Of a stretch of 64,000 bases of DNA, positions 44,512 through 53,091 are shown one piece after another. The DNA is from Phycisphaerae bacterium (GTDB lineage: Bacteria > Planctomycetota > Phycisphaerae > JAJVII01). The position numbers and the translations under genes were made by a program. The notes under the pieces were generated by a model, which was not told where the DNA came from, ran no database searches, and saw only the letters and a program-made list of their open reading frames with translations. The stretch lies in contig JAJVII010000050.1 in assembly GCA_022072085.1 (NCBI GenBank), forward strand, positions 1 through 64,000, in the 5' to 3' direction. The stretch's first letter is position 1; the number at the start of each line of letters is the position of its first letter.

Positions 44512-45093
44512 TTACGGGTGCGATCCATTAACCTGAACCGTCCAACCCCACCCAGTTAAAGTGTCGTAATTTGCCCACCCTGCCGCTGATGGTTCCCCAT
44601 TCGTTCCGCCTGACCAATCCACATAACCGCTTCCGCCGAGATTCTCGGATGCTACACATGCGGCGAGCAATGCGTCAACCTGATCGCTTGTTAATGAACC
44701 TGTTCCAGAGTTGTTTCCACCATACATCAAAATTGCGGGGGCTTCCAAATATCCGATTGTCACGCCCGCAAACGTCATAGACATAAGCGATACGGTTCCA
44801 CAACCCGTGATGGAGGGTATGTAAGTTCCCCAATCGCAGTCTGGCGTTGCAAACATCCCGTGCCCGTTGGTCGTCAAGAAGTTGTCAGCATCAAAATGAA
44901 TTGGGGGGTAGTGTCCATTTGTGCGATATTTAAAAACAAAATCGCCCGCATACCCGACTGTATCACGCAAAATAATGTTGTCTATGTCAGGCATAACAGA
45001 TAAGTCGGCATCAATCTTGGCGGTAATGAAATCGTATTGCCCGTCGGTTGCATTAATAATCAATTCTCTGTAGGGTTTTCCTGATATAATCAA
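44512..45093 (-). CDS. Phage tail-associated protein with repeat-type C-terminus
   Basis: 193 residues. The N-terminal part (KPYRELIINATDGQYDFITA) is unlike known families. The middle (LRDTVGYAGDFVFKYRTNGH, FAGVTIGYLEAPAILMYGG) is beta-rich. The C-terminal 55 residues (LTSDQVDALLAACVASENLG, then GYVDWSGGTNGEPSAAGW, then TGWGWTVQVN) follow a motif I recall in phage tail and surface proteins of leucine-rich type. It is close to the tail-fibre genes, so a distal tail or adhesin role is likely. Confidence 0.45.
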   Translation of the reverse strand: MIISGKPYRELIINATDGQYDFITAKIDADLSVMPDIDNIILRDTVGYAGDFVFKYRTNGHYPPIHFDADNFLTTNGHGMFATPDCDWGTYIPSITGCGTVSLMSMTFAGVTIGYLEAPAILMYGGNNSGTGSLTSDQVDALLAACVASENLGGSGYVDWSGGTNGEPSAAGWANYDTLTGWGWTVQVNGSHP

Positions 45094-45094
45094 A

Positions 45095-45652
45095 TTACAC
45101 CTCCACCCCGACGCTTGCGAAGCCGCTTGTATCTCCGCCAGCGGATTTGATTGTCAGATACTTTCCTGCCGTTGTCTCTGGTGGAACAGCCCACGCTATG
45201 GATATGCCGCCGTATTGAGCAAATGTCCAACTGGCTATGACGGTCTCATTCGTTCCTGAGCCGTCATCGTCGTAGCAGACGCTTACGGTTGTGCCGTTGG
45301 CGGATGCTGTAATGTCCAACGACAACAGGTAGGACTTTTTAGAAGTGGTTGCGGTTGCCAAAGTCTGGCGGTTGCCGCTGGTGCAACTGACCGCAACAGG
45401 TGTCTTGCCGGTAGCGGTGTCTGACACGGCCAACGCCTCAACAGCAGACACAACGCCTGCAATGTCGTCTGATGTTGCGGGATCAATAACTGTCTCGGAA
45501 CTGTTGACGAGCCCGACATTTCCAATATTGGCGTTTGGTTGCTCTGCCAGAGGGGACATAATGACCCCTAGGTCGTTGCCATTAACATCTACAGCGTGAT
45601 ATTCCCCAGTGGCGGGGTCGAGTCTCTTACCATTTGTTGTTATAAGCGTCAT
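45095..45652 (-). CDS. Phage tail-associated structural protein
   Basis: 185 residues from ATG 45652, chosen because GGAGG lies 5 bases upstream. The sequence is rich in Thr, Ser, Gly and Val with alternating strands (SYLLSLDITASANGTTVSVC, TVIASWTFAQYGGISIAWA), typical of phage baseplate or fibre decoration proteins. No family recognised. It lies in the distal tail block. Confidence 0.5.
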   Translation of the reverse strand: MTLITTNGKRLDPATGEYHAVDVNGNDLGVIMSPLAEQPNANIGNVGLVNSSETVIDPATSDDIAGVVSAVEALAVSDTATGKTPVAVSCTSGNRQTLATATTSKKSYLLSLDITASANGTTVSVCYDDDGSGTNETVIASWTFAQYGGISIAWAVPPETTAGKYLTIKSAGGDTSGFASVGVEV

Positions 45653-45674
45653 AATACCTCCACCTGTATATATG

Positions 45675-47000
45675 CTAGTCGTCAGCAAATGGCGGACGGT
45701 CTTTGTAGGTATGGCCTGCTGGCAACGGAATGCTGTATTTCCAAGACATGTATCCTTCTACGGCCTCTCTGTCGTGGCTAGACGCCACTGATGGCAATAG
45801 CAAAAGTTCTGGGCTGTCAAAAATGCCGCCAGTGTTAGTTGCCTCTCTGGCCCCCCAGTTAAAGGAAGTTGTGGTTGTTGCTGTCCCCGGACTTCCAGTG
45901 TTTGCGGTGGAGAGTGATTGGGCGACGCCGTTAAGCCATAACTTGTGTCCTGTATTTGTGCCGTCGTAGCGATGATTGGCGATCCGCCATACGCCATCGC
46001 TGCCCCAGTTCGCGGACAACGCCTTCAAATTCATCACGCCTCCCTTATAAGACCGGAGTGTATATCCATTCGACTTGGTTAAGTAGAACCCATCATATGT
46101 GTTGCAGTTAGAACTATGCTCATAGAGTAAGTTGGCCGTAGATGACGAACCCGAAAACGGCATGTAAATATCAAATGCGCCTATGCCGATACTTGATACA
46201 TGTAGGCGGTCGTCATTTGTAAAGCGTATTAGCGGGAATGCCCCTGTGTCTTTATACAGCGGTCTCTGATTGCCTGATGCTGTGAGCGTGTAGCCATTTC
46301 CAGACGCATCATCTAACGATGTAATGTAATCGCCGTCGGATAGTAAGTCAGATAAGTCCTCTGCCCGCCACCATGCAAGTAGTGTTGATAATAGGGCAGG
46401 AGTCCATAGGGCAACGCCAGCCGAGATAATCACGCTGCCCCCATGCCCGACAATGCCGCCACTCAACCCGCTGCAATCGACGAATGCGTTGTCAATTGTC
46501 TTTGGCAAATCCCCGCCAGAGACATAGCCATCTGGTGCATCCCCAGTGGCGGCAAAGACGGTGAAGAGGTCGCCGAAGTCATCAACATCAAGCGTTGTGA
46601 TTACGACGTTGTATGTTCCGCCAGAGCAAACACAGAGCCCCCCTGTTGGCGGGTCGCTTTCGCAAAATACCAAGAGGTATAGGTCAAGCGTCCGTGTATC
46701 CGTCGGGCTTCCGCTGCAATCCCCAGCTCCTGCATAGACGGCTATGGTAATCGTGCCGATTACCTTATGATATGTGAGTCCATACGGGATAAGGTGATAC
46801 TGGGTTGTGTCCATTGTGCAGCCGGTAATCTTCATCGGCGCTGTATCGCCCAACCAAGGGCCTACGAAGCAAGTATCGGTGCAAATGGTCGGCTCGTCGC
46901 TTATCTGGCCATCTACGCCAGCGGGACAGCAACAGCAGACAGCATCTCCAGCACCATCTATCAACGCTTGGCCCGCACTGTTTAAATATAAAGCCCCCAT
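45675..47000 (-). CDS. Phage tail protein with LamG/concanavalin-like lectin domain
   Basis: 441 residues from ATG 47000, overlapping the previous stop as TAATG; an in-frame ATG at 47024 is less likely. The N-terminus contains a four-cysteine run (AVCCCCPAGVDG) and more cysteines (ICTDTCFVGPW, SGGLSGGIVGHGG). The C-terminal 230 residues form a LamG-like lectin: LLAWWRAEDLSDLLSDGDYI, LDDASGNGYTLTASG, NHRYDGTNTGHKLWLNGVAQ and FNWGAREATNTGGIFDS. Such domains bind glycans, so this is the best candidate receptor-binding protein. Confidence 0.65.
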   Translation of the reverse strand: MGALYLNSAGQALIDGAGDAVCCCCPAGVDGQISDEPTICTDTCFVGPWLGDTAPMKITGCTMDTTQYHLIPYGLTYHKVIGTITIAVYAGAGDCSGSPTDTRTLDLYLLVFCESDPPTGGLCVCSGGTYNVVITTLDVDDFGDLFTVFAATGDAPDGYVSGGDLPKTIDNAFVDCSGLSGGIVGHGGSVIISAGVALWTPALLSTLLAWWRAEDLSDLLSDGDYITSLDDASGNGYTLTASGNQRPLYKDTGAFPLIRFTNDDRLHVSSIGIGAFDIYMPFSGSSSTANLLYEHSSNCNTYDGFYLTKSNGYTLRSYKGGVMNLKALSANWGSDGVWRIANHRYDGTNTGHKLWLNGVAQSLSTANTGSPGTATTTTSFNWGAREATNTGGIFDSPELLLLPSVASSHDREAVEGYMSWKYSIPLPAGHTYKDRPPFADD

Positions 47001-47458
47001 TAGCAAGTCGCAGTATGCCCCCATTCCAAGACGCCAGAGGATGAATTAAAATGTAAGAAGGCGTCATAGTCGGGCAGGGGGGGCAGTTGTATCGGTGTTA
47101 TGGTGTAATAATTGACCGTGTCATCATCCTGATACACATACCAAACCCAAATCGGCGTGTCGGTTGCAAGCCAGCCATCCCCGCTGGCGTTCTCTGCAAG
47201 ATTCATGCAGTCGCCCGTTAGATATTCGCCGTCTCCCTCGTCGTATGCCGTCCAGTCGCCCCCTGACTCATAGGCGGTCGTGAATGGATAGGAGTTGTCT
47301 GTCGGCGCATCCGAGACGATGGCCCAGAAGCCTTGAAGCTCCTTGCCGAGTAGTCCAGTAGTCGTAGGAGGTGGAACGATGCCCGAACGCTCTGCGGCAC
47401 GGGTTGCATTGACTATGCGCTGCGCGGTCTGTTGGTTGAACAAATACCCCTTGGCCAT
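47000..47458 (-). CDS. Phage tail-associated protein of unknown function
   Basis: 152 residues. It opens with a helical MAKGYLFNQQTAQRIVNATR and continues with a beta-rich domain (LTGDCMNLAENASGDGWLAT, VWYVYQDDDTVNYYTITPIQ). It lies between the tail protein at 47467 and the lectin-like protein, with which it is coupled by TAATG. It may be a baseplate adaptor. Confidence 0.5.
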   Translation of the reverse strand: MAKGYLFNQQTAQRIVNATRAAERSGIVPPPTTTGLLGKELQGFWAIVSDAPTDNSYPFTTAYESGGDWTAYDEGDGEYLTGDCMNLAENASGDGWLATDTPIWVWYVYQDDDTVNYYTITPIQLPPLPDYDAFLHFNSSSGVLEWGHTATC

Positions 47459-47466
47459 ATCCCCCC

Positions 47467-48513
47467 TTATGTAAGCAGCCCCGACAGGTCAGAGAATGGA
47501 ACCGCGTTGTAGGGCTTGAAAGTCAATTCGGCTGGCGTGTCGGTCGGGTTGGTCTTCTTGGCCCCGCTGCCGTTCAGTGGATATGGCTTCTCGACTTGCT
47601 TTGGGGGCGTGCCTGTTGTGATCGGTATGGCCTTGCCTGACCCGTTAAGCTGGTAATAACCTACATCCGCAAAATGGTCATCCCAATCTGGCTTGAACTT
47701 GAAATTAATTTTAACAGTCCTGAAGTCCTCTCCGTTGCTGGTTTGCACTCCACCGATGGACAAGGCTATTTTGGCCTGACCAGCCGATATGCTTACCCCG
47801 TCCAATGTAAATGAGTCGCTATTGACCGCATTGCCGAAACTCAAAGCGTAAGACAAGTCAAAACTTGTCGCAACATTCTTTGTGCAAGTTGCCGTTATGA
47901 CCCCTTTGTCTCTTTGTGGCTGTGCATCAAACGGAGTGCCAGCAGAATTAACGACTGGGTCTCCATCAGCATCAAAGAAATAATCCTCTGACTCTGTTGA
48001 AAAATCCCACTCAATGACCGCTGGCATATACAGGGGCAGTTGTATTTGGTCGGAGTAGTCGCATTGCACCTCCCAGTAATAGCGGTCGGCCTCTGCTCCA
48101 AGGCTGCGCGTCCGTTTGGCTTTGCAGAGCATTGAAGATGTTGATGGATGCTCATCATAGTAGTCGGGCACGCCTGTCGCTTCGCTGGCCGTGTATGCGT
48201 TAAGTGGCGTGTTGCTGATGACCAGCCAATAGGTTGATGCCCGCTGCTCTGATATATCGCCGTCTTGCAGCGACTTTGCATCCTGTTGCCTTACGCCTGT
48301 CGTAATGCCCCCGAGTCGCATTACGAGGTCTTCGGACATTCCAGACAAGCGGGCCTCTAATGCCAGCAGTTGGCTTTCGCTGGTGGGCTTCACTGTGGTC
48401 TGTGCCCCTGCCAATAGCTTTGTCCGCTCTGCATCTCTGCGGGCATTTCGCTTGGCCCTGTAATCCGCAATGTCGGGAACGGTATATTTAATTAATGGTT
48501 TAGTCGTCTTCAT
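47467..48513 (-). CDS. Phage tail protein following the tape measure
   Basis: 348 residues. The N-terminal 60 residues are charged and helical (DYRAKRNARRDAERTKLLAG, LLALEARLSGMSEDLVMRLG), the rest is beta-rich (YYWEVQCDYSDQIQLPLYMP, SFTLDGVSISAGQAKIALSI). Its place directly after the tape measure fits a distal tail or baseplate hub protein, but no family motif is certain. Confidence 0.5.
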   Translation of the reverse strand: MKTTKPLIKYTVPDIADYRAKRNARRDAERTKLLAGAQTTVKPTSESQLLALEARLSGMSEDLVMRLGGITTGVRQQDAKSLQDGDISEQRASTYWLVISNTPLNAYTASEATGVPDYYDEHPSTSSMLCKAKRTRSLGAEADRYYWEVQCDYSDQIQLPLYMPAVIEWDFSTESEDYFFDADGDPVVNSAGTPFDAQPQRDKGVITATCTKNVATSFDLSYALSFGNAVNSDSFTLDGVSISAGQAKIALSIGGVQTSNGEDFRTVKINFKFKPDWDDHFADVGYYQLNGSGKAIPITTGTPPKQVEKPYPLNGSGAKKTNPTDTPAELTFKPYNAVPFSDLSGLLT

Positions 48514-48521
48514 TCCATCCT

Positions 48522-50771
48522 TTACATACTTACAACTGCATAGTTAGGGTTGCTGTCCCATTTGACCATCAGCCGTCGTATCCATGCAATGTCTGATGCC
48601 GTGTCATCCGCCTTGGCTGCTGCCTGTCCAGCCGCAGCGCCGCCAGCACCAGCAGGGCTTGCAACGGGAGTAGCAACAGGGGCATTGCCGCCTTTGGGGG
48701 TCGGCAGGGACAATCTTCTACTGGCCCCAGCGACGGCAACGCCTGACCACATGGCGGCACTTCCCCACTTGGTCAGTTTGGCAAGTCTTAATTCGGGATT
48801 GACCGACACGCTGACGGCCAAGTCTTGTGGATTCACTGTCGGCTTAATCTCTGGGGCGATTGGCTTCTTGGCGAGGTCGGTAAGCGGTTTCGGCGGTTTC
48901 ACAGAGTCGGCCCCGCTCTGGATTGCCTTCTTGACGGACTTGCCGACATCAGCCGCCTTCTTATCCTGCTCGTCAAGATACTTGGACAGGTCGTTGCCGT
49001 AGTCGCCAGCCAACTTGTCCAACTGCTCGCCCAGCACCTTTTCCGTTTCACTTGGGATTCGCTCTGCAATCTGCGGCATGTCCTTTAACCGACTCTCAAA
49101 GCCGTCAGTTAATGGTGTCCATATCTCCGAGAATGTCGTCTTGCCAGTTATGAGCTTCGGAATGGACTTAATCAGCTTTACAATGTTCTTGACCAAGTTG
49201 GTAAAAATGGTCTTGGTGAAGTTGAATACATCAATGAAAACATCCTTCCAGTGTTTGCCAAACCATTTCAGCATTGCGGGTATAACTGTCGTGAATGTAT
49301 ATTTTAACTGGTTCCAAGTCTTGACGACAAAATAGGCGACTGCGACCCCGACAAGTTTAAGCGTGTCCTTCCAGTGTGTGATTGCATAAGTGGCGACTTG
49401 GAAGCCGAGTTTAACACCGTTGGCCAGCCACTTGACCCAACCCCAAATCGTGGCGAAGAATCCCGCTGTTCCGCTGGCTGTGTCCGCTGTGTGCCCGAGT
49501 ATCAGGTTGCATCCCCAGTCCCATGCCGCAACTATCCCGCTCCAAATGCTCTTGACCACTTCCCACACTGCGCCGAACACTGTGGCGGTGAAGTTATAGA
49601 CGGCCATGAAATTGGCAACGGTCGTATCAACTATCTCTCCCCAGTATGCCCCAATGAAGTGAGCAATCCCGCTGACGATGGGTTGAACGAAACCGACTAT
49701 CGAGCCCCACACATTGACCCATACAGCCCATATCTGTTGTGCGACGGATGCAAACACGGCGAAGACGGCTGGCAGGGTCGTTGTCAGGAAGTTCAGACCC
49801 GCCATTACAAAGGGTCTAATCGCCGTCCAGACTGTGCCGACGCTGTTGATGATGAAGTTCTTAATACCAGTCAGGGCGGGCTTGATGAAGTTTAGACCAT
49901 TGACTATTACATTGCCGACAACTGCCAGCCCGTCGGCGATTGACCCGAACAGGTTGCCGACGCCGAAGGCACTTTCAACGCCCCGCACTATATCGGCGGC
50001 AGTGTCCAGCAGCGTATCGCCCATGCGTCGGAACTGGTTGCCGACCGTCTGCTCCTGTGCAGCCAAGATGCCGTGAAACTTTCCACCCTGTGCCGTCATG
50101 CTCGCCAGCGCCGCTTGCAGGTCGGCCATCCCGATCTTGCCATCAGTGGCGAGCTTCTTAACTCCGTCTGTTGTCGTGCCGAAATGCTTGGCCAGAGCGT
50201 CCAGCATGGGGATGCCCTGACTGGCGAAGCTCATGAACTCACGGGAACTGATGCCGCCTGCTGCCCCCGCCTTGGCAAAGATGTCTGCAAGCCCGCCAAT
50301 GTCGCCCCCTGTGCCAGCCGCTACATCGCCAAGATTCTTCAGGATTGGTTCCAACTGGTCGGCACTGACGCCCGCTGCCAGCAGCTTACGGCTTGCCAGT
50401 TGCAGAGAGGTGAAGGACATGCCGGAAGCAGTGGAGATGTCCCGCAGTTTGGCAATGATGACACGGGCATTTTCGGCAGAGCCCGCAAGGCCAGTGAAGG
50501 CGACTTCGGCCTTGTCGATTTCGTCGCTGTAGCCGAAGACCCGCATTACGCCAGCGCCGACGGCTGCAATCCCCTTCATGCCGATTTGCAGTGCCGCACC
50601 AGCCCCAACCAACTTGCCGAAACTGCCGAGTAGTCCAGATGCTTTACCGCCAGCGTCTTTCAATGCAGCGCCAGCCCTATTGACTGCTCCTGTAGCCCCC
50701 TTGAACGCTTTTGACAGGTCGCTAAAGTCGCCCGTCATTCCAACATTTAATTTTGTGAGTTGCTTTGCCAT
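48522..50771 (-). CDS. Tape measure protein
   Basis: 749 residues. LNVGMTGDFSDLSKAFKGAT starts a typical N-terminus, followed by the TIGR02675-type tape measure segment YSDEIDKAEVAFTGLAGS, GMSFTSLQLASRKLLAAGV, DIGGLADIFAKAGAAGGIS and ASQGIPMLDALAKHF. Several hydrophobic helices lie in the middle and a coiled, Lys-rich tail follows. The tape measure sets tail length; by the usual ratio of about 0.15 nm per residue it suggests a tail of roughly 110 nm. Confidence 0.9.
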   Translation of the reverse strand: MAKQLTKLNVGMTGDFSDLSKAFKGATGAVNRAGAALKDAGGKASGLLGSFGKLVGAGAALQIGMKGIAAVGAGVMRVFGYSDEIDKAEVAFTGLAGSAENARVIIAKLRDISTASGMSFTSLQLASRKLLAAGVSADQLEPILKNLGDVAAGTGGDIGGLADIFAKAGAAGGISSREFMSFASQGIPMLDALAKHFGTTTDGVKKLATDGKIGMADLQAALASMTAQGGKFHGILAAQEQTVGNQFRRMGDTLLDTAADIVRGVESAFGVGNLFGSIADGLAVVGNVIVNGLNFIKPALTGIKNFIINSVGTVWTAIRPFVMAGLNFLTTTLPAVFAVFASVAQQIWAVWVNVWGSIVGFVQPIVSGIAHFIGAYWGEIVDTTVANFMAVYNFTATVFGAVWEVVKSIWSGIVAAWDWGCNLILGHTADTASGTAGFFATIWGWVKWLANGVKLGFQVATYAITHWKDTLKLVGVAVAYFVVKTWNQLKYTFTTVIPAMLKWFGKHWKDVFIDVFNFTKTIFTNLVKNIVKLIKSIPKLITGKTTFSEIWTPLTDGFESRLKDMPQIAERIPSETEKVLGEQLDKLAGDYGNDLSKYLDEQDKKAADVGKSVKKAIQSGADSVKPPKPLTDLAKKPIAPEIKPTVNPQDLAVSVSVNPELRLAKLTKWGSAAMWSGVAVAGASRRLSLPTPKGGNAPVATPVASPAGAGGAAAGQAAAKADDTASDIAWIRRLMVKWDSNPNYAVVSM

Positions 50772-50781
50772 CCTGTTCTAT

Positions 50782-51347
50782 CTATTGCTGTCGCGCAGCA
50801 TTCTGCATGGCGTATAAGCGCATTGCCTTTTCTTTGTATTCCTCTGGTGTCGGCGGGGGCCTGAACTTCAACAGGTAATCGCTTTCGCTCAACCGCTCTT
50901 GGCATTGTGATTGCAGCACTGCCCATGTAATACGGGCCTGTGCTGCGTTGATTAAGTCGTCAGGGAAAGCGTGATACTGGAAATACAAAACCCAATCGGA
51001 GTATTCCGACTGGGTTAAGTGAGAGTGCATGTCATCAACGGTGCGAAATCCAAGAGTCAATGCAAGGTGTCGCTGGAAATCATCCTCTGGGCCTAATCTT
51101 TTTTTTCAACAACAAGCCCGTTTAGTTCGGCAATCGCTTCGCCCAGCACCTTGACGGCAGACAACGGCATATCATCTACCTGCTCAACCGTGATAGTCGG
51201 CTCTACACAACTGGCGGCAATCATGCGGGCGGTAATGGTTTCCTCTGACGGGTTGCCCTCTCTGATTTCCCGTGCCTGCTTGTGGGACAACTCCCGTATT
51301 ATAATGCTCTCGCCGTCGATGGCAATGGTTAGGGTCTTTCTCTGCAT
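50782..51347 (-). CDS. Tail assembly chaperone GT-type fusion, made by programmed -1 frameshift
   Basis: The frame starting at ATG 51347 stops at 51093 (TAG). Just before it lies A8 (51099-51106 on this strand), read GAA AAA AAA GAT. A slip of -1 there continues in a frame that is open through RLGPEDDFQRHLALTLGFRT and on to the stop at 50782, giving about 188 residues. The downstream part has no good start codon or ribosome binding site of its own, only a TTG at 51060. YSDWVLYFQYHAFPDD resembles the T domain (DUF4035-like) of tail chaperones. The G/GT pair upstream of the tape measure is a classical siphophage arrangement. Confidence 0.8.
51093..51347 (-). CDS. Tail assembly chaperone, short (G) form
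   Basis: 84 residues with strong AAAGGAGGAG before the ATG. It begins MQRKTLTIAIDGESIIIREL and ends GLVVEKKD. It is the unshifted product of the same start used for the fusion; in lambda-like phages the short and long forms occur in a fixed ratio and coat the tape measure during assembly. Confidence 0.75.
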   Translation of the reverse strand: MQRKTLTIAIDGESIIIRELSHKQAREIREGNPSEETITARMIAASCVEPTITVEQVDDMPLSAVKVLGEAIAELNGLVVEKKD

Positions 51348-51359
51348 TGGTCTCCTCCT

Positions 51360-51794
51360 TTAAGACATTGAAATGGTCGTGTGATACTGGGCGATGGTCT
51401 GAAGTGCGAAGCCGATTTTATACATATTGCCTTCGTTCTCCGTCTTGGTTTCAACCTCGGGCTTCGTGACCCAGCCTTGAAACTCATAGCCAGAGCCATC
51501 GGTGAATAACTCGATTACATAGACCAGCGTGCGATTAGTGAAATACCCCCAGAGCGTATCAAAGCCATCGCTGGTATAGACGCCTTCAAGCTCGTAGCTG
51601 CCAGCCTTGAAAATGCCGGGCGCTTGCTCTTCGCTCATGTTGGGGCTGTCGTTATTTGTTATATTAACCATCCCGAGTTCTGCATCGGGGCTCTTGACAT
51701 CTTTGGTGTAGAACACTTGGGTATAGGTCTCGCCGTCGGTGGAAACATATACCTTGGAACCAAAACCAAGAACAGCAGGCGTAAAGTCAGTCAT
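51360..51794 (-). CDS. Major tail tube protein
   Basis: 144 residues from ATG 51794, chosen for GGAGGT 5 bases upstream. FGSKVYVSTDGETYTQVFYT, ELGMVNITNNDSPNMSEEQA, YELEGVYTSDGFDTLW and GYEFQGWVTKPEVETKTEN match the tail tube fold of lambda gpV and HK97-type phages. It lies directly upstream of the G/GT chaperones, as expected. Confidence 0.75.
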   Translation of the reverse strand: MTDFTPAVLGFGSKVYVSTDGETYTQVFYTKDVKSPDAELGMVNITNNDSPNMSEEQAPGIFKAGSYELEGVYTSDGFDTLWGYFTNRTLVYVIELFTDGSGYEFQGWVTKPEVETKTENEGNMYKIGFALQTIAQYHTTISMS

Positions 51795-51827
51795 ATTGAC
51801 CTCCAAAAAGTTCTACCTTATATATCC

Positions 51828-52223
51828 CTATACAAAATAATTTATGCGCACTGAAAGAATTGCGAGTTGATTTGGCTTCTGCCTGCCCGCCTCTGTCGGC
51901 TCTGGCATAGTCGCTTCATTCTCAATGAAAATGCTGCCTATTACCGTGCCGTCGCTGACTGTCCCGCTGTATCCAGACAGTGTTTCCCTGACTGCGGCCT
52001 TCAGTGCGTTGGCTGCTGTCGCGGTCTGTGCAATGCAGTTGATTTGCAGATTGGCTCTGTCTATCCCTACTTCGCCGTCGTTGGAATAGTCCAGCGGCCC
52101 GCCAGCAATGCCGTTGATTGTTATTTTGGGCGGGTCTCCACTAGGCACGTTGGCCAGTGTGATAGATACGCTGGATAGGGTGTCGTTTGTCTTCAAAAGT
52201 GTCGCTATGGTCTGCTCAATCAT
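51828..52223 (-). CDS. Putative tail terminator / minor tail protein (DUF3168-like)
   Basis: 131 residues. MIEQTIATLLKTNDTLSSVS is the typical start of a DUF3168/gpU-like protein; IDRANLQINCIAQTATAANA is the conserved strand-helix. It sits between the gp10-like gene and the tail tube gene, where the tail terminator is normally found. It overlaps the gp10-like gene by 4 bases. Confidence 0.6.
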   Translation of the reverse strand: MIEQTIATLLKTNDTLSSVSITLANVPSGDPPKITINGIAGGPLDYSNDGEVGIDRANLQINCIAQTATAANALKAAVRETLSGYSGTVSDGTVIGSIFIENEATMPEPTEAGRQKPNQLAILSVRINYFV

Positions 52224-52690
52224 GTGCCCCCTGTTTCATCAACCGCCCGCTCAATTCCGTCTCTTACGCTGTCTTCGTAGATTGTCAGGCATTGCCCCTG
52301 TGTCGCTTGGGCTGCTCTGGTCAAGAAATCATTTGCTGGCACTGCCTTTCCCTCTGGCGTGATATGCCCGTTGATGACGAGGTGCAAGTGGCGGGCCGCT
52401 CTGGGGCCTTGGTCTTTCGCTGTGGCCTTTGTCCCGTCTTCCAAGACGCTTGTATCACTACCGACGATGGCAGAGACGCGCATGCCGCGTTGATTTACTT
52501 TGGAGTCAATGGACTTCTTCAACGCACCTGTATCCTTCGGGCATTGGGCCTTGGCCTCTTTGCGCATCGGGCGGATTGCCTTGGTTGCGGCAGATCGCAG
52601 TATCTTCTTGGCGGTCTTCTCACTGGCCAAATCTTTTAGTTGGGCTTCCAATTCTTTCAGCCCGTCGATCTTAAACTTCCAGTCCGCCAT
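52220..52690 (-). CDS. HK97 gp10-like tail completion protein
   Basis: 156 residues from ATG 52690, overlapping the previous stop as TAATG. GLKELEAQLKDLASEKTAKK, AIRPMRKEAKAQCPKDTGAL and KKSIDSKV are the hallmark of the HK97-gp10/putative tail component family, which caps or connects the tail at the neck. Confidence 0.82.
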   Translation of the reverse strand: MADWKFKIDGLKELEAQLKDLASEKTAKKILRSAATKAIRPMRKEAKAQCPKDTGALKKSIDSKVNQRGMRVSAIVGSDTSVLEDGTKATAKDQGPRAARHLHLVINGHITPEGKAVPANDFLTRAAQATQGQCLTIYEDSVRDGIERAVDETGGT

Positions 52691-53091
52691 TATCCCCCTA
52701 TCCGTTCCACACAAATCATTTCCAACTGCCTGCCCCTCTCTTCAATGTTGCGGGGCTCGCCCAACAACTCAAATATTCTGTCCGTGCCTGACCACTTGCC
52801 TGTTGTGGTGTTCCAAGTGGCAGAGCCAAAGACGATACAATCTTTACGTTGTGGCGGATTGCTCCAAGGGCGCATCTTGATGTAGTGGGTTGCTTCGCTG
52901 AATACCTCACTGTCTTCTTTGATTAGCAACTCGCTTACCCGCAGTGGTTCAATGCTACACCAGCGGGCAGATGTGTCGGCGGTATAGATGACGGTCGGCT
53001 CTACGCCTGTGCCTGATGTGCTTCGGCGTTGCACGGTTGCACGGTGTATCAACTCCCCAGCTCCGGCTATTCGCATTGCTTTATCTGGCAT
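52690..53091 (-). CDS. Head-tail adaptor (head closure) protein, SPP1 gp16-like
   Basis: 133 residues. AGELIHRATVQRRSTSGTGV, ARWCSIEPLRVSELLIKEDS and ATHYIKMRPWSNPPQRKDCI match the phage head-tail joining protein family. It overlaps the end of the preceding GT9-like gene by 25 bases; a later ATG at 53076 is an alternative start. Confidence 0.72.
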   Translation of the reverse strand: MPDKAMRIAGAGELIHRATVQRRSTSGTGVEPTVIYTADTSARWCSIEPLRVSELLIKEDSEVFSEATHYIKMRPWSNPPQRKDCIVFGSATWNTTTGKWSGTDRIFELLGEPRNIEERGRQLEMICVERIGG

